Assembly: GCA_900491605.1 (NCBI GenBank)
Contig: UESW01004827.1
Span: forward strand, 175,119 to 239,118
Direction of reading: 5' to 3'
Length of the DNA stretch: 64,000 nt
DNA from: Calamus simplicifolius
Taxonomy: Eukaryota > Streptophyta > Magnoliopsida > Arecales > Arecaceae
The notes under the pieces: generated by a model
The model's input: the letters and a program-made list of their open reading frames with translations, nothing else
The model's database searches: none
What the model was told of the DNA's origin: nothing
Program-made: the position numbers and the translations under genes
Part shown: positions 45,377-56,310 of the stretch, one piece after another
Layout: each line of letters opens with the position of its first letter
Position numbering within the stretch: position 1 is the stretch's first letter

Positions 45377-46660
45377 TCATCAGTAATCTGACGTGCTGAA
45401 GATGCAAGTTATTTCATTGCAGACATTCAGACCTAGATCCCTTAGTGTTGCAGCTGCAGCACCCTTGCAACTCTCATGGCTTCCCTTGGCCTTCCTTATA
45501 AGTTGCTCGACACCATTGACAAGAAGAAGAAGTATCCTGTCTTCTGGATTCCTAACACAAAGATTGTGAATCATAGGACAAGATTGTCTTTACATTTGAT
45601 ATGAACCAGGGAACTTCATTGCTTGGATTAGTAAATCTTCAGCTCGAGCTTCTATTGCACAAGCTGCATCCTCTGGGGATCTCAATGAGAAAGCATAGCT
45701 ACAATAGCCACCACATATTATAGAACTGATGGATCTTCAGAAAATCTGGAACATAATTTCATTAATTTATTCAAACCACCCTTCTGAACAATAGTGTTCT
45801 TGTTTGCATCACTTCTGGTCAGCTTAGACAACAAAGAACAAGAAGCTCTAGCTAAAATCTTGTCGTTATATTCACTGCTGTCATCTATACGCTGAAGAGT
45901 TGCATCAATGCCACCATTTTCAAATATAGATATGTAAATTTCATCATTAACAGCAAGAGCTAGCCTTTAGAGCAGATCATGCTGAAACTAAAATGGATGA
46001 ATTGGATCCCTTGCGAACTGCATCAACAAGAGCAGCAATACCGATTTGAGCAAATCTTCGAACATATCCATAAACTTGAGAAACTAACACATGATTGTCA
46101 TCTAGCATTAAGAGCACGCGTATGGCATGATATAAGCTCTTCATATTGCCCCTAGCCTGCTCCCTCATTGTTTGTATAAATATCTCATCAACTTTGAAGT
46201 CCATGAATGCGTCCTTAAGAATTTCATTACCTGTCCATGTTGCTGCAATGACAGCAAAACCACCATCCAATAATTTTGAACTTTTACTTTCATTCAAGAT
46301 ATCCACCACAATTTTAGGCCCACCACTTTGCTGAAATGTTCTTACGCTTTGAACATCATGGAGAAGAGAACTCATTACTTTTCAAGCTGAAACATGAGGC
46401 CTCTCAAATTTGACCTGAAGCAAACAACATATAGAGTTGAGGAGCTCTACTCCTCCATTTCTAGTTGTAATAGAAGCATTGCCTCGCCCATCAACAGAGC
46501 GTAAGCAGTCTAGTTTGTCAAGGAGCACAACCAGATTATCAAAATCCATAGTCTTACTAATAACTGTCAAATCATCTAACTTGTACACCATCAGATGATC
46601 AATAATTTTCTTCAGCCCATCTAGTGCTTGTAGCACAAGATTGTGTTGGTTTTCTCAAAC
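45377..46660 (-). pseudogene. Armadillo-repeat protein (ARMC6-like) pseudogene
   Basis: On the minus strand blocks read in order: MLQALDGLKKIIDHLM (46636), FQQSGGPKIVVDIL and GGFAVIAATWTGNEILKD (46330-46200), LYHAIRVLLMLDDNHVLVSQ and VYGYVRRFAQIGIAALV (46140-46020). ENGGIDATLQRIDDS, SLLSKLTRSDANKNTIVQKG and CSRFSEDPSV (45930-45740) follow. The end has IHNLCVRNPEDRILLL, NGVEQLIRKAKGSHESCKGA and ATLRDLGLN (45570-45420). Order and motifs match plant ARMC6-like armadillo proteins. In-frame TGA stops (46380 region, 45975 region) and later frameshifts kill it. About 1.25 kb of coding sequence runs without a visible intron, suggesting a retrocopy, but no poly-A tail is seen. The N-terminus is missing. 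Confidence 0.75.
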
Positions 46661-46738
46661 TAATTTTGAAATATTTGCATAAACTAGATAAGGATCAAAT
46701 CACATATCTTAATATTTGCAGAAGCTAGATAAGGATCA

Positions 46739-48422
46739 ATATTAAATGTATTAAGGATGAAGATGAAAGAGTCATAGTAAAAGAAGAAGAGATAAAAGAA
46801 AGATGAAAAAGTTATTTTAAAAAACTATTAAATAAAAATAATTTAATAAAATTAAGGGTAGAAGGATGTGATAACCTAGGAGTAACAAATGGGCATAAAA
46901 TTTTTTTTTTGCAGATTTAGTATGCTTGAGGTTAAAAAAGCTTTGAGTAAAATGAAAAATGCAAAGGCATTAGGACCAGATGAGATCCCTATTGAGGTTT
47001 AAAAAGGCTTAGGAGAAGTTGAAGTCATGTAATTAACCAATTTATTTAACAGGGTTGTAGCAACTAAAAGAATACTGGATGATTGGAGGAAAAGCATATT
47101 AATACACGTATACAAAAATAAAGAAGATATTCAAAACCGTGCAAATTATAGAGGGATTAAGCTAATGAGTCATACAATGAAATTATGGAAGAGAGTAATA
47201 GAAAATCGATTAAGAGCTAAACTTTGGTATACAATAATCAATTTAGATTTATGCCTAGAAGATCGACTATTGAAGCTATTTATTTATTAAGAAGATTGAT
47301 AGAGAGATATAGACAAAAGAAAAAAGACCTTCATATGGTCTTTGTTGATTTAGAGAAAGCATATGATAGAGTACCTAGAGAAATAATATGGTGGGTTTTA
47401 GAGAAAAAATGAGCTACCAAAAGGTATATAGAATTGATAAAAGATATGTATGATAGAGCAATAACTATTGTTAAAACAATAATAGGAGAAACTAATGAGT
47501 TTTCAATTACTATAGGTTTACATCAAGGATCTGCCTTAAGTCCATATCTTTTTGTATTAGTTATAGATGAATTAACCAAACTATTCAAAATGATATCTCA
47601 TGGTGTATGTTATTTGTAGATGATATAGTGTTGATTGATGAAACTAAATCTGAAGTAAATGCTAAGCTAGAGATTTGGAGAGAATCTTCAGAATCTAAAG
47701 GTTTTAAGATTAGTAGAACTAAAACTGAATACATAAAATATAATTTTAGTGGGAGTAGAAATACAAATGAAGAAACAGTAAAGATTGCAAGCCAAGAGAT
47801 ATCAAGGAGTGAAAAATTTAGGTATTTGGGATCAATTATCCAGTAAGAAGGTAAAATAGGTGAAGATGTTAATCATAGAGTTAAAGTAGGATTGATTAAG
47901 TGGAGGAGTGCTTTGGGAGTATTGTCTGATTGGTGCATCCCATTAAAATTGAAAGAAAAATTCTATAAAACTGCTATTAGGTCAATTATGCTATATGGAA
48001 CAGAGTGTTGGACAATATTGAAACAATATATGAATAAATTAAGTGTAACAGAAATGTGTATGTTAAGATGGATATGTGGTAAAACTTTAAAAGATAGAAT
48101 TAGAAAAATATATAACAGAAATGATAGAAGTAGCCCCAATAATTGAAGATAAAATAAGATAAAATCGATTACGGTAGTTTGGACATATACAACGTAGACA
48201 TTTAGATGCTCAAGTTAGAAAGAGTGATATTTTAATAATTAATGGTAAGGATAGAGGTAGAGGTAGACCTAAACTAATATATGCAGGAATAATTAAAAAA
48301 GATATAACTATTTATAATTTAAATATCGACTTGATCCTAATAGAGTAGAGTGGAGGAAGCAAATTCATGTAGCCAACCCCATGTAGTTGGAAAAAGGCTT
48401 AGATGAGTTGAGTTGAGTTGAG
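46739..48422 (+). mobile_element. RTE-type LINE, 5'-truncated, with target duplication
   Basis: A LINE reverse transcriptase is spread over several frames: KNAKALGPDEIPIEV (near 46960), FNRVVATKRILDDWRKS, NYRGIKLMSHTMKLWKRV (47150), NNQFRFMPRRSTIEAIYLLR, MVFVDLEKAYDRVPRE (47340), the catalytic LFVDDIVLID (47610), KFRYLGSIIQ, LYGTECWTI (47990) and MLRWICGKTLKDRIR. RGRGRPKLIYAGIIKKD lies near 48255. The 3' tail is GAGTTGAGTTGAGTTGAG, typical of plant RTE LINEs. TAGATAAGGATCAA occurs at 46725-46738 (and 46684-46697) and at 48423-48436, giving a target duplication. Endonuclease is absent. Frameshifts and stops are numerous. Confidence 0.87.
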
Positions 48423-48436
48423 TAGATAAGGATCAA

Positions 48437-49369
48437 ATTGTATATCTTAATTTTTTTAAAAAAAAATTATTTGGCGATCTATACCCATATTAATTTAATA
48501 ATAAAAATAATAAGAAGATTAAGAAATTGACCTTCGTATGATTAAGCCAAATATTTTGACTCCACCAATACCACCTTGGAATCATTAAATCCTTTCAATT
48601 ACCATGGATCTTTCCAACGTTCTCTAAATTATGATCAACACGAACGAGTAGGCATTTCTAATTTGGATTGAGATCACACTTTTTTTTTGAGTGACTTTGT
48701 ATTCTCAACATATGAGACAAAGTAAAGATAAAGGAGAAGAATCTATGTGGGTGATGAGAATTGGGTTACATTATTTTTCTCTGATGAATCTTTTATTGTG
48801 CAGAGAATAATAACTATCAACCCTTTTTTTGGGTGATCAAAAAAATTATATTATTTTCTCTAATGAATCCTTTATTCTAAAGAGAATAATAACTACCACT
48901 CCTTTTTCAATTAATTAATTAATTAATTAAAATTTAAAATAACTTTCAACCCTTGAAAATTACTTTAGCATGGGGTGATATGGGAAGAGAAAATCTTTCC
49001 ACAATCCCATATCTCTCCCATAATTTCAGTGTTGGTTTCTTTTAATATCTTTAACGTGTGTTGATATGCACAATGTCATTGTTGGTTTATTTTAATATCT
49101 TTAACATGGGATGATATGGAAAAGAAAAAATCTCTTCCATAATCTCATATATCTTTTTCATAATAAAATAACTTCCACATGAACCCTTCTTGTGGAATAT
49201 GCCTATGATGTATTCCCTAGAACACCATAAAATTTTAATTTAAAATAATTTTAAATTTATTTTAAACTTCTTGAATTGCGCAAATATAAATTTGACTTGA
49301 TTTTTTGCTAAAGAAAATGCCCTTGCACATATATCTCGGGTTGGACATACCAAAAAGGCCGTGTTCTGC
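48437..49369. other. AT-rich DNA with short local duplications
   Basis: No gene is seen. Two diverged duplications are visible: a phrase with TCTCTRATGAATC.TTTATT and AGAGAATAATAACTA near 48780 and 48855, and one with GTTGGTTTYTTTTAATATCTTTAAC near 49030 and 49080 next to repeated CATGGG.TGATATGG words. An (AATT)n run lies near 48912-48930. Confidence 0.55.
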
Positions 49370-49612
49370 CTTAATGGACGTGTTTGGCTGATTGATTCTC
49401 TTCTGAATCAACTTTGATGAGTAGAACTAGCCTTTGTTCTTCCTCAATTGTGAACATGCTCTCTTCTTGTTGTAGAACTCTTCGAATTAAGTTATTCAAT
49501 TCTTCTTTGAATCTTTTAACTTGAGCCCTCATCACTGAATCTATCAGAACTTGAATTGGATCCCTAGCATGCCTTGTATCCTTGATCTCTTCATCAAACC
49601 TTTCTAAAGAAG
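49370..49612 (-). pseudogene. Short coding-like fragment, possibly gypsy polyprotein tail
   Basis: An open minus-strand stretch of about 80 codons (no ATG required) reads SLERFDEEIKDTRHARDPIQ, then VMRAQVKRFKEELNNLIRRV and EEEQRLVLLIKVD. The R-A-x-x-K-R-F-K-x-x-L-N motif resembles the tail of some plant Ty3/gypsy polyproteins. The match is by eye and weak. It borders the duplicated copia RT fragment that starts at 49626. Confidence 0.35.
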
Positions 49613-49625
49613 TCTACATGAAAAA

Positions 49626-49794
49626 TCTACTAGGATATCTAGTTTGCAAGTTAAATAAGTCTTTGATATGGGCTCAAACAAGCTAATCACAAATGATTTT
49701 AGAAATTCTCTCAAACTTTATTTGATGTTGGTTTCTCTCCACCTTGTACTGACTCTTCTCTTTTCTTCCATATCCAAGGAACATTATAGATTTT
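49626..49794 (+). pseudogene. Copia reverse-transcriptase fragment, left copy
   Basis: The plus strand encodes, with gaps, a copia RT segment around KFSQTLFDVGFSPPC and DSSLFFHIQGT. The same segment recurs at 51839-52021. It ends exactly where the solo LTR begins (49795). It belongs to a different copia lineage from the SIRE elements. Confidence 0.65.
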
Positions 49795-50512
49795 TGTTAC
49801 CCAGATGTAGCAACCCAAAAGGAGGGGTAAATTAAATTTTTCAAAAATTAATTAGCTAGCAAATATGTGCTCTTATATTTTTTTCGCTAATAATTAATGT
49901 GTAGTGATGTGAGGCGAATAAGCAAACAACCACAAAAAGATAACGCAATCAAACACACCAAGATTTAATGTGGTTCGGTGCCAAACCTGACACCTACGTC
50001 CATACCCCAAGAACCTCTTGGGAATCCACTAAACACCACTAGTCTACCTGGCTAGCAAGCTTATTTTCGAGCACAAGCAAGCTTTACAAATACACTTCCG
50101 GAAAGACCTCTATCCAATCACGTTTCACAACTGTGAAACAAATCAAAGCACAATGAATACAATGTTTAATACAAAATGCTTATAATAATGAGCAAATAAA
50201 CAACAAAATATACTTTGCAACTTGAAGAGCTCAACACAAGATAGCTTCTTTCGTTGATAGCGTAACAATAACAATGAAGCTTTCGTAGATGCTTTGAATA
50301 CTCTTCAAAGAAGATTGTTGGAGCTTTAACACCACTTCAAGAATCAGAAATAAATGTACTTCAAGTGGCTTTGAACAATCAATGCAACTCTCAATAAACC
50401 TTTCTTATAAAATATAAATCTATCTTTCAAATGATCTTTCTCATAATATTTTTACTGATATTTTTTTCTTTTTCTTTTCTCACTTCACTGTAAAATCACT
50501 GTTCAACAACTC

Positions 50513-50520
50513 TATTTATA
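50513..50520 (-). promoter_or_regulatory. TATA box of the diverged solo LTR
   Basis: The minus strand reads TATAAATAGAG at the point matching the TATA boxes of the SIRE LTRs, followed by the equivalent of the 5' leader. Confidence 0.55.
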
Positions 50521-50689
50521 ACAACAAAAATATAGCCATTACATGAACGTTGTGAAATAGAAAGAGAGAGAAAGAGAGCAACACTTGGAATGCTTAATTA
50601 AGGAGTCCAATCATCCAAGATAAAAATTTGGTTGCCTAACTCCATAGTTTAAATGCCTCAGTGAAGAAATTAGAAGCCCAACACACGAA

Positions 50690-51150
50690 TCCTGTAGGCT
50701 AAGTGAACAAATTGGAAAGCCAATGCCAAATCGGTAGACCAGTTTTTTTATCAAGAGGCAACCAAGTCGAACACCATAAAAATTGGCAGCCCAATTTTAA
50801 ACTGGAAGACCAAGAAGAAAAAAGTAGCATACCAGCAATGCAAATTGGTAGACTAACTTTTTGAGCATTGAGAACCAGGGAGCCAAAACCGAAGGCTATA
50901 AGAAATTGGTAGCCCAATTTCAAAAACCGGTAGACTAAAGTTTTATGTGCCAGGCATCAAATCGAAAGCTTTAAAAAACTGGTAGCCCAACTTTCAAACT
51001 AGCAAACCAAATTTTTTGAACAAGTGAAGCTAGGCAAACATAAACCGAAAGCTTAGAAAAACCGCCAGCCCAACTTTCAAACTAGCAAACCAATTTTGAA
51101 CAAGTGAAGCCATGGAGTCTCAAGAAAGTCCAAACCGAAGGCATCTCAAA
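50690..51150. repeat. Interspersed short repeats in the solo LTR U3
   Basis: Words such as AAATTGGTAGCCCAATTT, AACTGGAAGACCAA and AACTAGCAAACCAA recur at 40-70 bp spacing. They occupy the place that GAGTCGACTC palindromes occupy in the other SIRE LTRs. Confidence 0.55.
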
Positions 51151-51838
51151 ATTAGAAGACCAATGTCAACATCCGTGTTGAGGTTGATCCCATTGTTGTT
51201 CTTGGTCTTTCATCCATTCTTCTTCTTTTCCATCTTCCCTCACATGCCTGATCTCGGTGAAAGCTGTGCAACAATCCGATCTTCCAACTTTGAAGACAAC
51301 TGGTGTCAAGGAGTTCAACTAGAAATACATTCAAAATCGGCAACCTAAGTCCAACATCTAGACGCCCAAAATATGGTTCATGAAATGCTAGGAAAGAGAA
51401 ACCAAGAGCCATAAAAAATTCGATCTTCCAGCTCAAGTATTTGGTTGTTCAATGCCAAAAGAGAAATGACTTCAGGAAAATATTCAAAGAAACATAGAGT
51501 TTAAATAGGAACTAGAAAGATGATTGAATCCAGTTCAAGACAATATAAATGTAATTAAACTTGAAAATCATTTTGTCAAGTAAACCATCCAAACATATGA
51601 AAATCATCCAGTGATTATGAAATCCAAATTTATTGAAAAATAATTTAATCACTACATGTATATTTATACATTACCTATAATACTTTTCATATTGAATCAC
51701 AATTTACCTTGGGCTTATGGCAAGTGTATTTTGTCATGATGAGTAACCTGAAATAGATTAATCTTGATAGAGATGATATTAGTACAATACTTAATTGTTT
51801 TATTTTATCAAAATCAATATGAGGTCAACAAGTGTATT

Positions 51839-52260
51839 CTACTAGGATATCTAGTTTGCAAGTTAAATAAGTCTTTATATATGGGCTCAAACAAGCTAAT
51901 CACAATTGATTTTAGAAATTCTCTCAAACTTTATTTGATGTTGGTTTCTCTCCACCTTGTGCTGACTCTTCTCTTTTCTTCCATATCCAAGGAACATTAT
52001 ATCCAAGGAGCATTTTAGATTTTCATCTTAGTTTATATCAGTGATATTGTGCTCACTGACAATGATAGTGTGGCTATTGATGCACTTAAATTCTATCTTC
52101 ACACCAAGTTTACATCAAGGATCTTAGGGTGTTAAAAAAAATTTTTTGGTCTTAAGGTTGCTCACTCTTCTAAAGGTATTTACCTTTTCCAATGCAAGTA
52201 CCCTTTGGGTATTTTAATGATATGGGTCTCTTAGGAACAAGGATTATTATACATAAATAT
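51839..52260 (+). pseudogene. Copia reverse-transcriptase remnant, right copy
   Basis: The first 183 bp repeat 49626-49794. Coding similarity then continues with VYISDIVLTDNDSVAIDAL, in which the catalytic Tyr-Val-Asp-Asp reads Tyr-Ile-Ser-Asp, then KFYLHTKFTSRILG and KVAHSSKGIYLFQCKYPLGI. This order matches the palm and thumb of a copia RT. Stops and a lost catalytic Asp make it dead. No LTR of the same element was found nearby. Confidence 0.75.
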
Positions 52261-54189
52261 TTAATTCAACTAAATAAAAATTAAACTTTTATATATTCAA
52301 TGACCCAATCTAATATCAACAACATGTTCATAAATTCCTACTATAATATCATTATAATTGATAAATATACAGAGGCTATTATCATAAAAAAAACTGGAAC
52401 AAAGATGCTAACTAACGAAGAGTTTGGTAGGTGCTTTGCTTGCTTCTAATCGAATTCCCATTTTATTTTATATGTTTGAAACAAAAGAATAATAATAGAA
52501 TTTTATGAATTTTTCTTAATAACTAACAATAAACATAAATTAGTGGTAAAGATTTATAAAACATCTTATAAAATAATCCATATTATTAATTAAAACTAAA
52601 ACTTCAATTGATAACTTCATATATCATTGATATTCTAATACTTATAAATTTTAAAATATTTTTAATTAGTACTTAAAACTTTTATATTCAAAATTTTCAA
52701 ATCATTCATTATTAATAATTTCATATCATCATATTCCTATTACTTTATGATCATAAACTACGATCACATTTATCCTTGTGATAGGTTTAATATACTACAT
52801 TTAACCCTATAGATGGGAGTTTCTCCTTCCATATATTCTATGTGGAGATGGTGGATTCTAATATCTTTCATATATTATTACATAGTGGACTAAGAGTTAC
52901 ATATTTTCAATCATATTTTATTATTAATAATTTTATATTCATTAATATTTACTTATTCATATAATTATATAAATTTTATTTTAAAAAACATGAAGTTCTT
53001 TTTTTCAAAGACTAAAATTTCTTTTTTTTTTTCAACAAAATTCTCATAATAACAATAATTCTCAAGTATTTGTAATAAATAGCTATGCAAAATAACTATA
53101 TAACAATAGGCATTAAAATATTAATTGTGCATAAGAAATTAAAACAGTAATATTTGACTAGTAATTTATAAATTCTTAAATAAATATTTATAATTAAATA
53201 ATCTAATTTATAATTAGCCTACTCCTTGATTCAAATTGTAATAAACATGCTATGCAGAATTTAAACCTTTAATAATATTTTAAAAAAATTATAAAAATTT
53301 ATTATTTCAAAATAACTAAGTATTATATGAAAATTTAGCAATAATTTCAATTCAAATAGTATTCATCAATTAAAAAATAAATTTTGATAATTATTCAACA
53401 TTATACAAATTCTAATTTAAATTATTTAAAATTTTTTTAGCAATCTTGAATAATTTATAAAATACTCTTAACTTATGATTCGGTTACTTATCAAAGTTTG
53501 AAATCCTTTGAGCAATCATAAATAATTTATAAAATAGTCTAACTTATAATTAGATTACTTACCTACTTCAAATAAAATTAGAGAGAATAAATTAAATTTG
53601 TGAAAATTAATCCTTACACTTTAGGGCTCCATCAACTTTTTTGATCTTTATACCTTTAACTTATTTATCTTTATTAACTATTGATTTGATATCAAAAAAT
53701 CTCAGTTCTATTTATAAATAGATTTTCTAAAGACAAGAGATTCCCACTATTAATAGAATTCTAGTTTTGTTAGAATTTGATTTTCTTTAAAAAAACTAAA
53801 AGATATATATATCCATTAAATATTTAAAAATATATTCTTAATTTCAAACTAACTTTTAACTCATTCAATATAATTTAAAATATAAAAATTTAGATAAAAA
53901 CATCAAAAATCATTCTTCACATTAATAATAGCATTTTCATAATTTATTATTTACTAGTGATAATATATGTTCATGAAATTGCTTCTAACTTCCTCTTTGA
54001 CCTTCAATTTGAATGATTCAAGCTGCATTAGAAATCTAACTCAACCCCAAACATTATGGATATAGATTCAATCAAAAATTCTAATTATATTATTTTTTAT
54101 AATCTATAAAGTTAATTTAGATAAATTGAATCTTAATCTAAAGTAAGCTAGCCAAAAGGATTGGGTCTTACATAATCTACCTCAGTTGA
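52261..54189. other. Very AT-rich intergenic DNA, no gene seen
   Basis: Long stretches have almost no G or C. No open frame or repeat family is recognised. Confidence 0.6.
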
Positions 54190-54680
54190 GTTATTGGTGC
54201 TATTAGGGTAACTTCACGCTATGGCAGGACTGAATGACCATCCCATGTATAATCCTTTTCTTTTGCCTACCAACTTTCACACACTCAGATTGGCTATGAT
54301 ACCATTTGTAATGACCTAAGCCCACCTCCTAGCACAATTAACCTTCTCGGTGATCAAAACTACATGGCCGTAAAAACTCGAGTGAAAGTTAATTGGTAGC
54401 AAGTGAACTTGAGTTATAAATTATTATTAGAATCTACTTCGAGTTAGATCATTAGTGCTGCAAGAGCGTTATGCTAGGACTCTCGGAACTTTATAACCGT
54501 TCGATAAGTAACTCTTTTCTTATGTCTACCAACTTTCATACATTTGAATCGCTTCTTACTCCAAGCCCATTTGTTGGTGGATCAAAATCATATGAAAATT
54601 ATATGGTTCTAAAAACTCGAATGAAAGTTAATTGGTAGTGGGTGAATTTTAATTATAAACTATTCATTTTTTTTTCATCC
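54190..54680. repeat. Diverged tandem dimer (about 240-260 bp) with an LTR-like border
   Basis: Two copies share CTACCAACTTTCA (about 54267 and 54526) and ACTCGAGTGAAAGTTAATTG versus ACTCGAATGAAAGTTAATTG (54376 and 54615). In the first copy GGCTATGATACCATT precedes TGTAATGACC at 54307. That is the reverse complement of a near-iMet primer site next to an LTR start, so a minus-oriented gypsy LTR border is likely. The element interior is not recognisable. Confidence 0.5.
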
Positions 54681-55340
54681 AATATGATACTATTTTGGAA
54701 ATATTATAGGAAGTCTTTTGGCCATATTTCTCTTCCTCTAAAATAGGTTAGGTCATAGGTTCCTTTGATATGGGATTCCATGTGGCTGGTCCTACATGTT
54801 TGCAGGTTTCATTTTTTGGTGGTTGTACCTACTCACAGGTTCAAGTATCTTGTTGCATTACAATAAATTTATCATTTTTTGATGTTAAAAATATATTTTT
54901 TGATGTTAAAAAGTGTTAAAAAATATCATTTCGATCCTTTAATAAGCATCGAAATATAGGAAATGAAGGCGCAGAATTTCGATGTTTTTGCTTTTTAGGA
55001 TAGGAAACTATTACTCTTGCTACGCTTTAAAGTGTCGGGATGGGAAGCTTTGTTCTTGTTAAAGCATCGGCATTTCCCGTCAGGAATCTTTGTTCCTGCC
55101 ATTGCTTTCCCGATGCTAGCAGAGCAACATGGAGAGAGGGACACGCTCTCGACTCCACTGCAAAGCTACTATGATAAAAATAGCATGAGATGGACTCTTC
55201 ATTGTACATGCACGCCGAAGAAAGAACAGAACGAAAAAAAAAAAAATAATTTCTGCTGGGGACCAAAAGAACAAATAAGGATGACGAAAAGAAGAGGAGA
55301 ACAATAGAGAGGAGGTAAAGAAGGAGAGAGAAACAGGCAC

Positions 55341-55444
55341 CATGGGGGAGGGCTAGTGAGGCAATAGTCGATGCCAGGCAACTCCTCTTTGACGGGGTGG
55401 GGGAAGAACCCCTCCTTGAGGGCGGCGAAGAAGAGAGGCCCCAT
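55341..55444 (-). pseudogene. Captured exon fragment of a nucleobase-ascorbate transporter
   Basis: The minus strand from the ATG at 55444 reads ALKEGFFPHPVKEELPGIDY and then CLTSPPPW. The motif HPVK-x-x-LPG-x-x-YC-x-TSPPPW is the conserved N-terminal signature of plant nucleobase-ascorbate transporters, plasma-membrane permeases with 12 or more membrane spans. The homology stops at CCATG/GTGCC, which looks like the exon-intron border after the codons for PPPW. The following open frame is pyrimidine-rich and unrelated. Only the soluble N-terminal part is present, so no transporter can be made. Confidence 0.65.
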
Positions 55445-55564
55445 GCACAGCTAGGCGAGGCTCCCATGGAGGCCTCGGATCTCGGCAAGCTTGGAGACGG
55501 AGAGGACCTACCTTTCTTATATTCTACTCATCACTTCAAGTGTGAGAGGGAGAAGAGAGGAGCG

Positions 55565-55855
55565 ATGGAGAGGAGCGTGCTGGTGAGGAAGCCGCACAGC
55601 TCGATGGAGGATCTGCTGACATGGCCGGAGGCGCCGACGGCAGATCGACCGGAGGCAGACTTGGGATCATGCCGGCCGTACCAGGTAGGGCCGCTTCTGG
55701 CGGGGAATGCGGTAGTTTTTCCTTGAGTCATGGCTTCTTACTGGCGGCTGATGGTATTTTTCTTTCCGATGGACTCTTGTAGCCTTCCAGAGAGATCAGC
55801 AAGGTGCTCTTCGGGGGCAGACGACGGAGGAGGAGGCAGAAATCGTGCTTAGGAG
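55565..55855 (+). pseudogene. Captured DUF4057-type gene fragment, two exons and an intron
   Basis: From the ATG at 55565 the frame reads MERSVLVRKPHSSMEDLLTW, the N-terminal signature of plant DUF4057 proteins (function unknown). Exon 1 (40 codons) ends CCGTACCAG at 55684 before GTAGGG. A 98-bp intron ends CTTGTAG at 55782. Exon 2 then reads PSREISKVLFGG, continuing the family motif across the splice in phase 0. One G is missing in the G-run at about 55813-55817; otherwise QTTEEEAE would follow. GGAG/GTGAGA near 55855 may be the next splice donor. The gene is truncated to its first two exons. Confidence 0.65.
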
Positions 55856-56310
55856 GTGAGATCTGGTCAAATTTTGGGCTTCGATCCCGGCCATGGAGTA
55901 CGTGAATCCGCTAGCTTTCGCTTAGATGGACACCGTCCCAACGAGGAAGGGTGTTGAGACGGGGATGACGCGGGCAGTGACGGCAGGCGATGTGAGCGGG
56001 GAAGGGAGAGGACGAGCTTGGAGACGGAGAGGGCAAGGGCGAAGAGGGAGAAAAGCATGCAGATGGAGTTAGAGGAGGATCGTGGGTCGGGAGGGAGAAG
56101 GTGTCTAGAGAGATGGAGAAGAGCAGGGCGAAAGGGAGGGTTTGGAGTGGACCCAGAAATCCCATCAAACACTGCAATAAAAATTTTGAGGGTTTAGGAG
56201 AAAGAATTGGCACCCGACGGTATAAAGCGTCCTTAAAACTCGTTATCTTTTCAATGCTACAAAGTATTGTTAAAATTCGTTATCTTTAGAAGTTTTTTAT
56301 AAAACATCGG

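Larger units (their letters stand above)
49795..51830 (-). repeat. Diverged SIRE-related solo LTR
   Basis: Plus-strand start TGTTACCCAGATGTAGCAAC and the following AAAAGGAGGGGTAAATT match, in diverged form, the end of the SIRE LTR (TGTTGGCCCAGATGACAACC at 58096). GTGGTTCGGTGCCAAACC then ACACCTACGTCCA near 49972-50001 is the same block as at 58272-58302. A minus-strand TATA box (50513-50520) and a U3 rich in repeated AATTGGTAGCCCAA-like words (50690-51080) follow. It ends AGGTCAACA at 51830. No interior is present. The flanks are duplicated over about 170 bp, far longer than a target duplication. Confidence 0.72.
54856..56310. mobile_element. CACTA-like non-autonomous transposon with captured gene fragments
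   Basis: The left end reads CATTACAATAAATTTATC, one change from the CACTACAA start of plant CACTA elements. Subterminal motifs in inverted orientation occur at both sides: TACGCTTTAAAGTGTCGGG at 55021 and, on the other strand, GGACGCTTTATACCGTCGGG near 56213-56232. The inside is much more GC-rich than its surroundings and holds pieces of two host genes. No transposase is present. The right terminus is not identified and the superfamily assignment is tentative. Confidence 0.45.
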
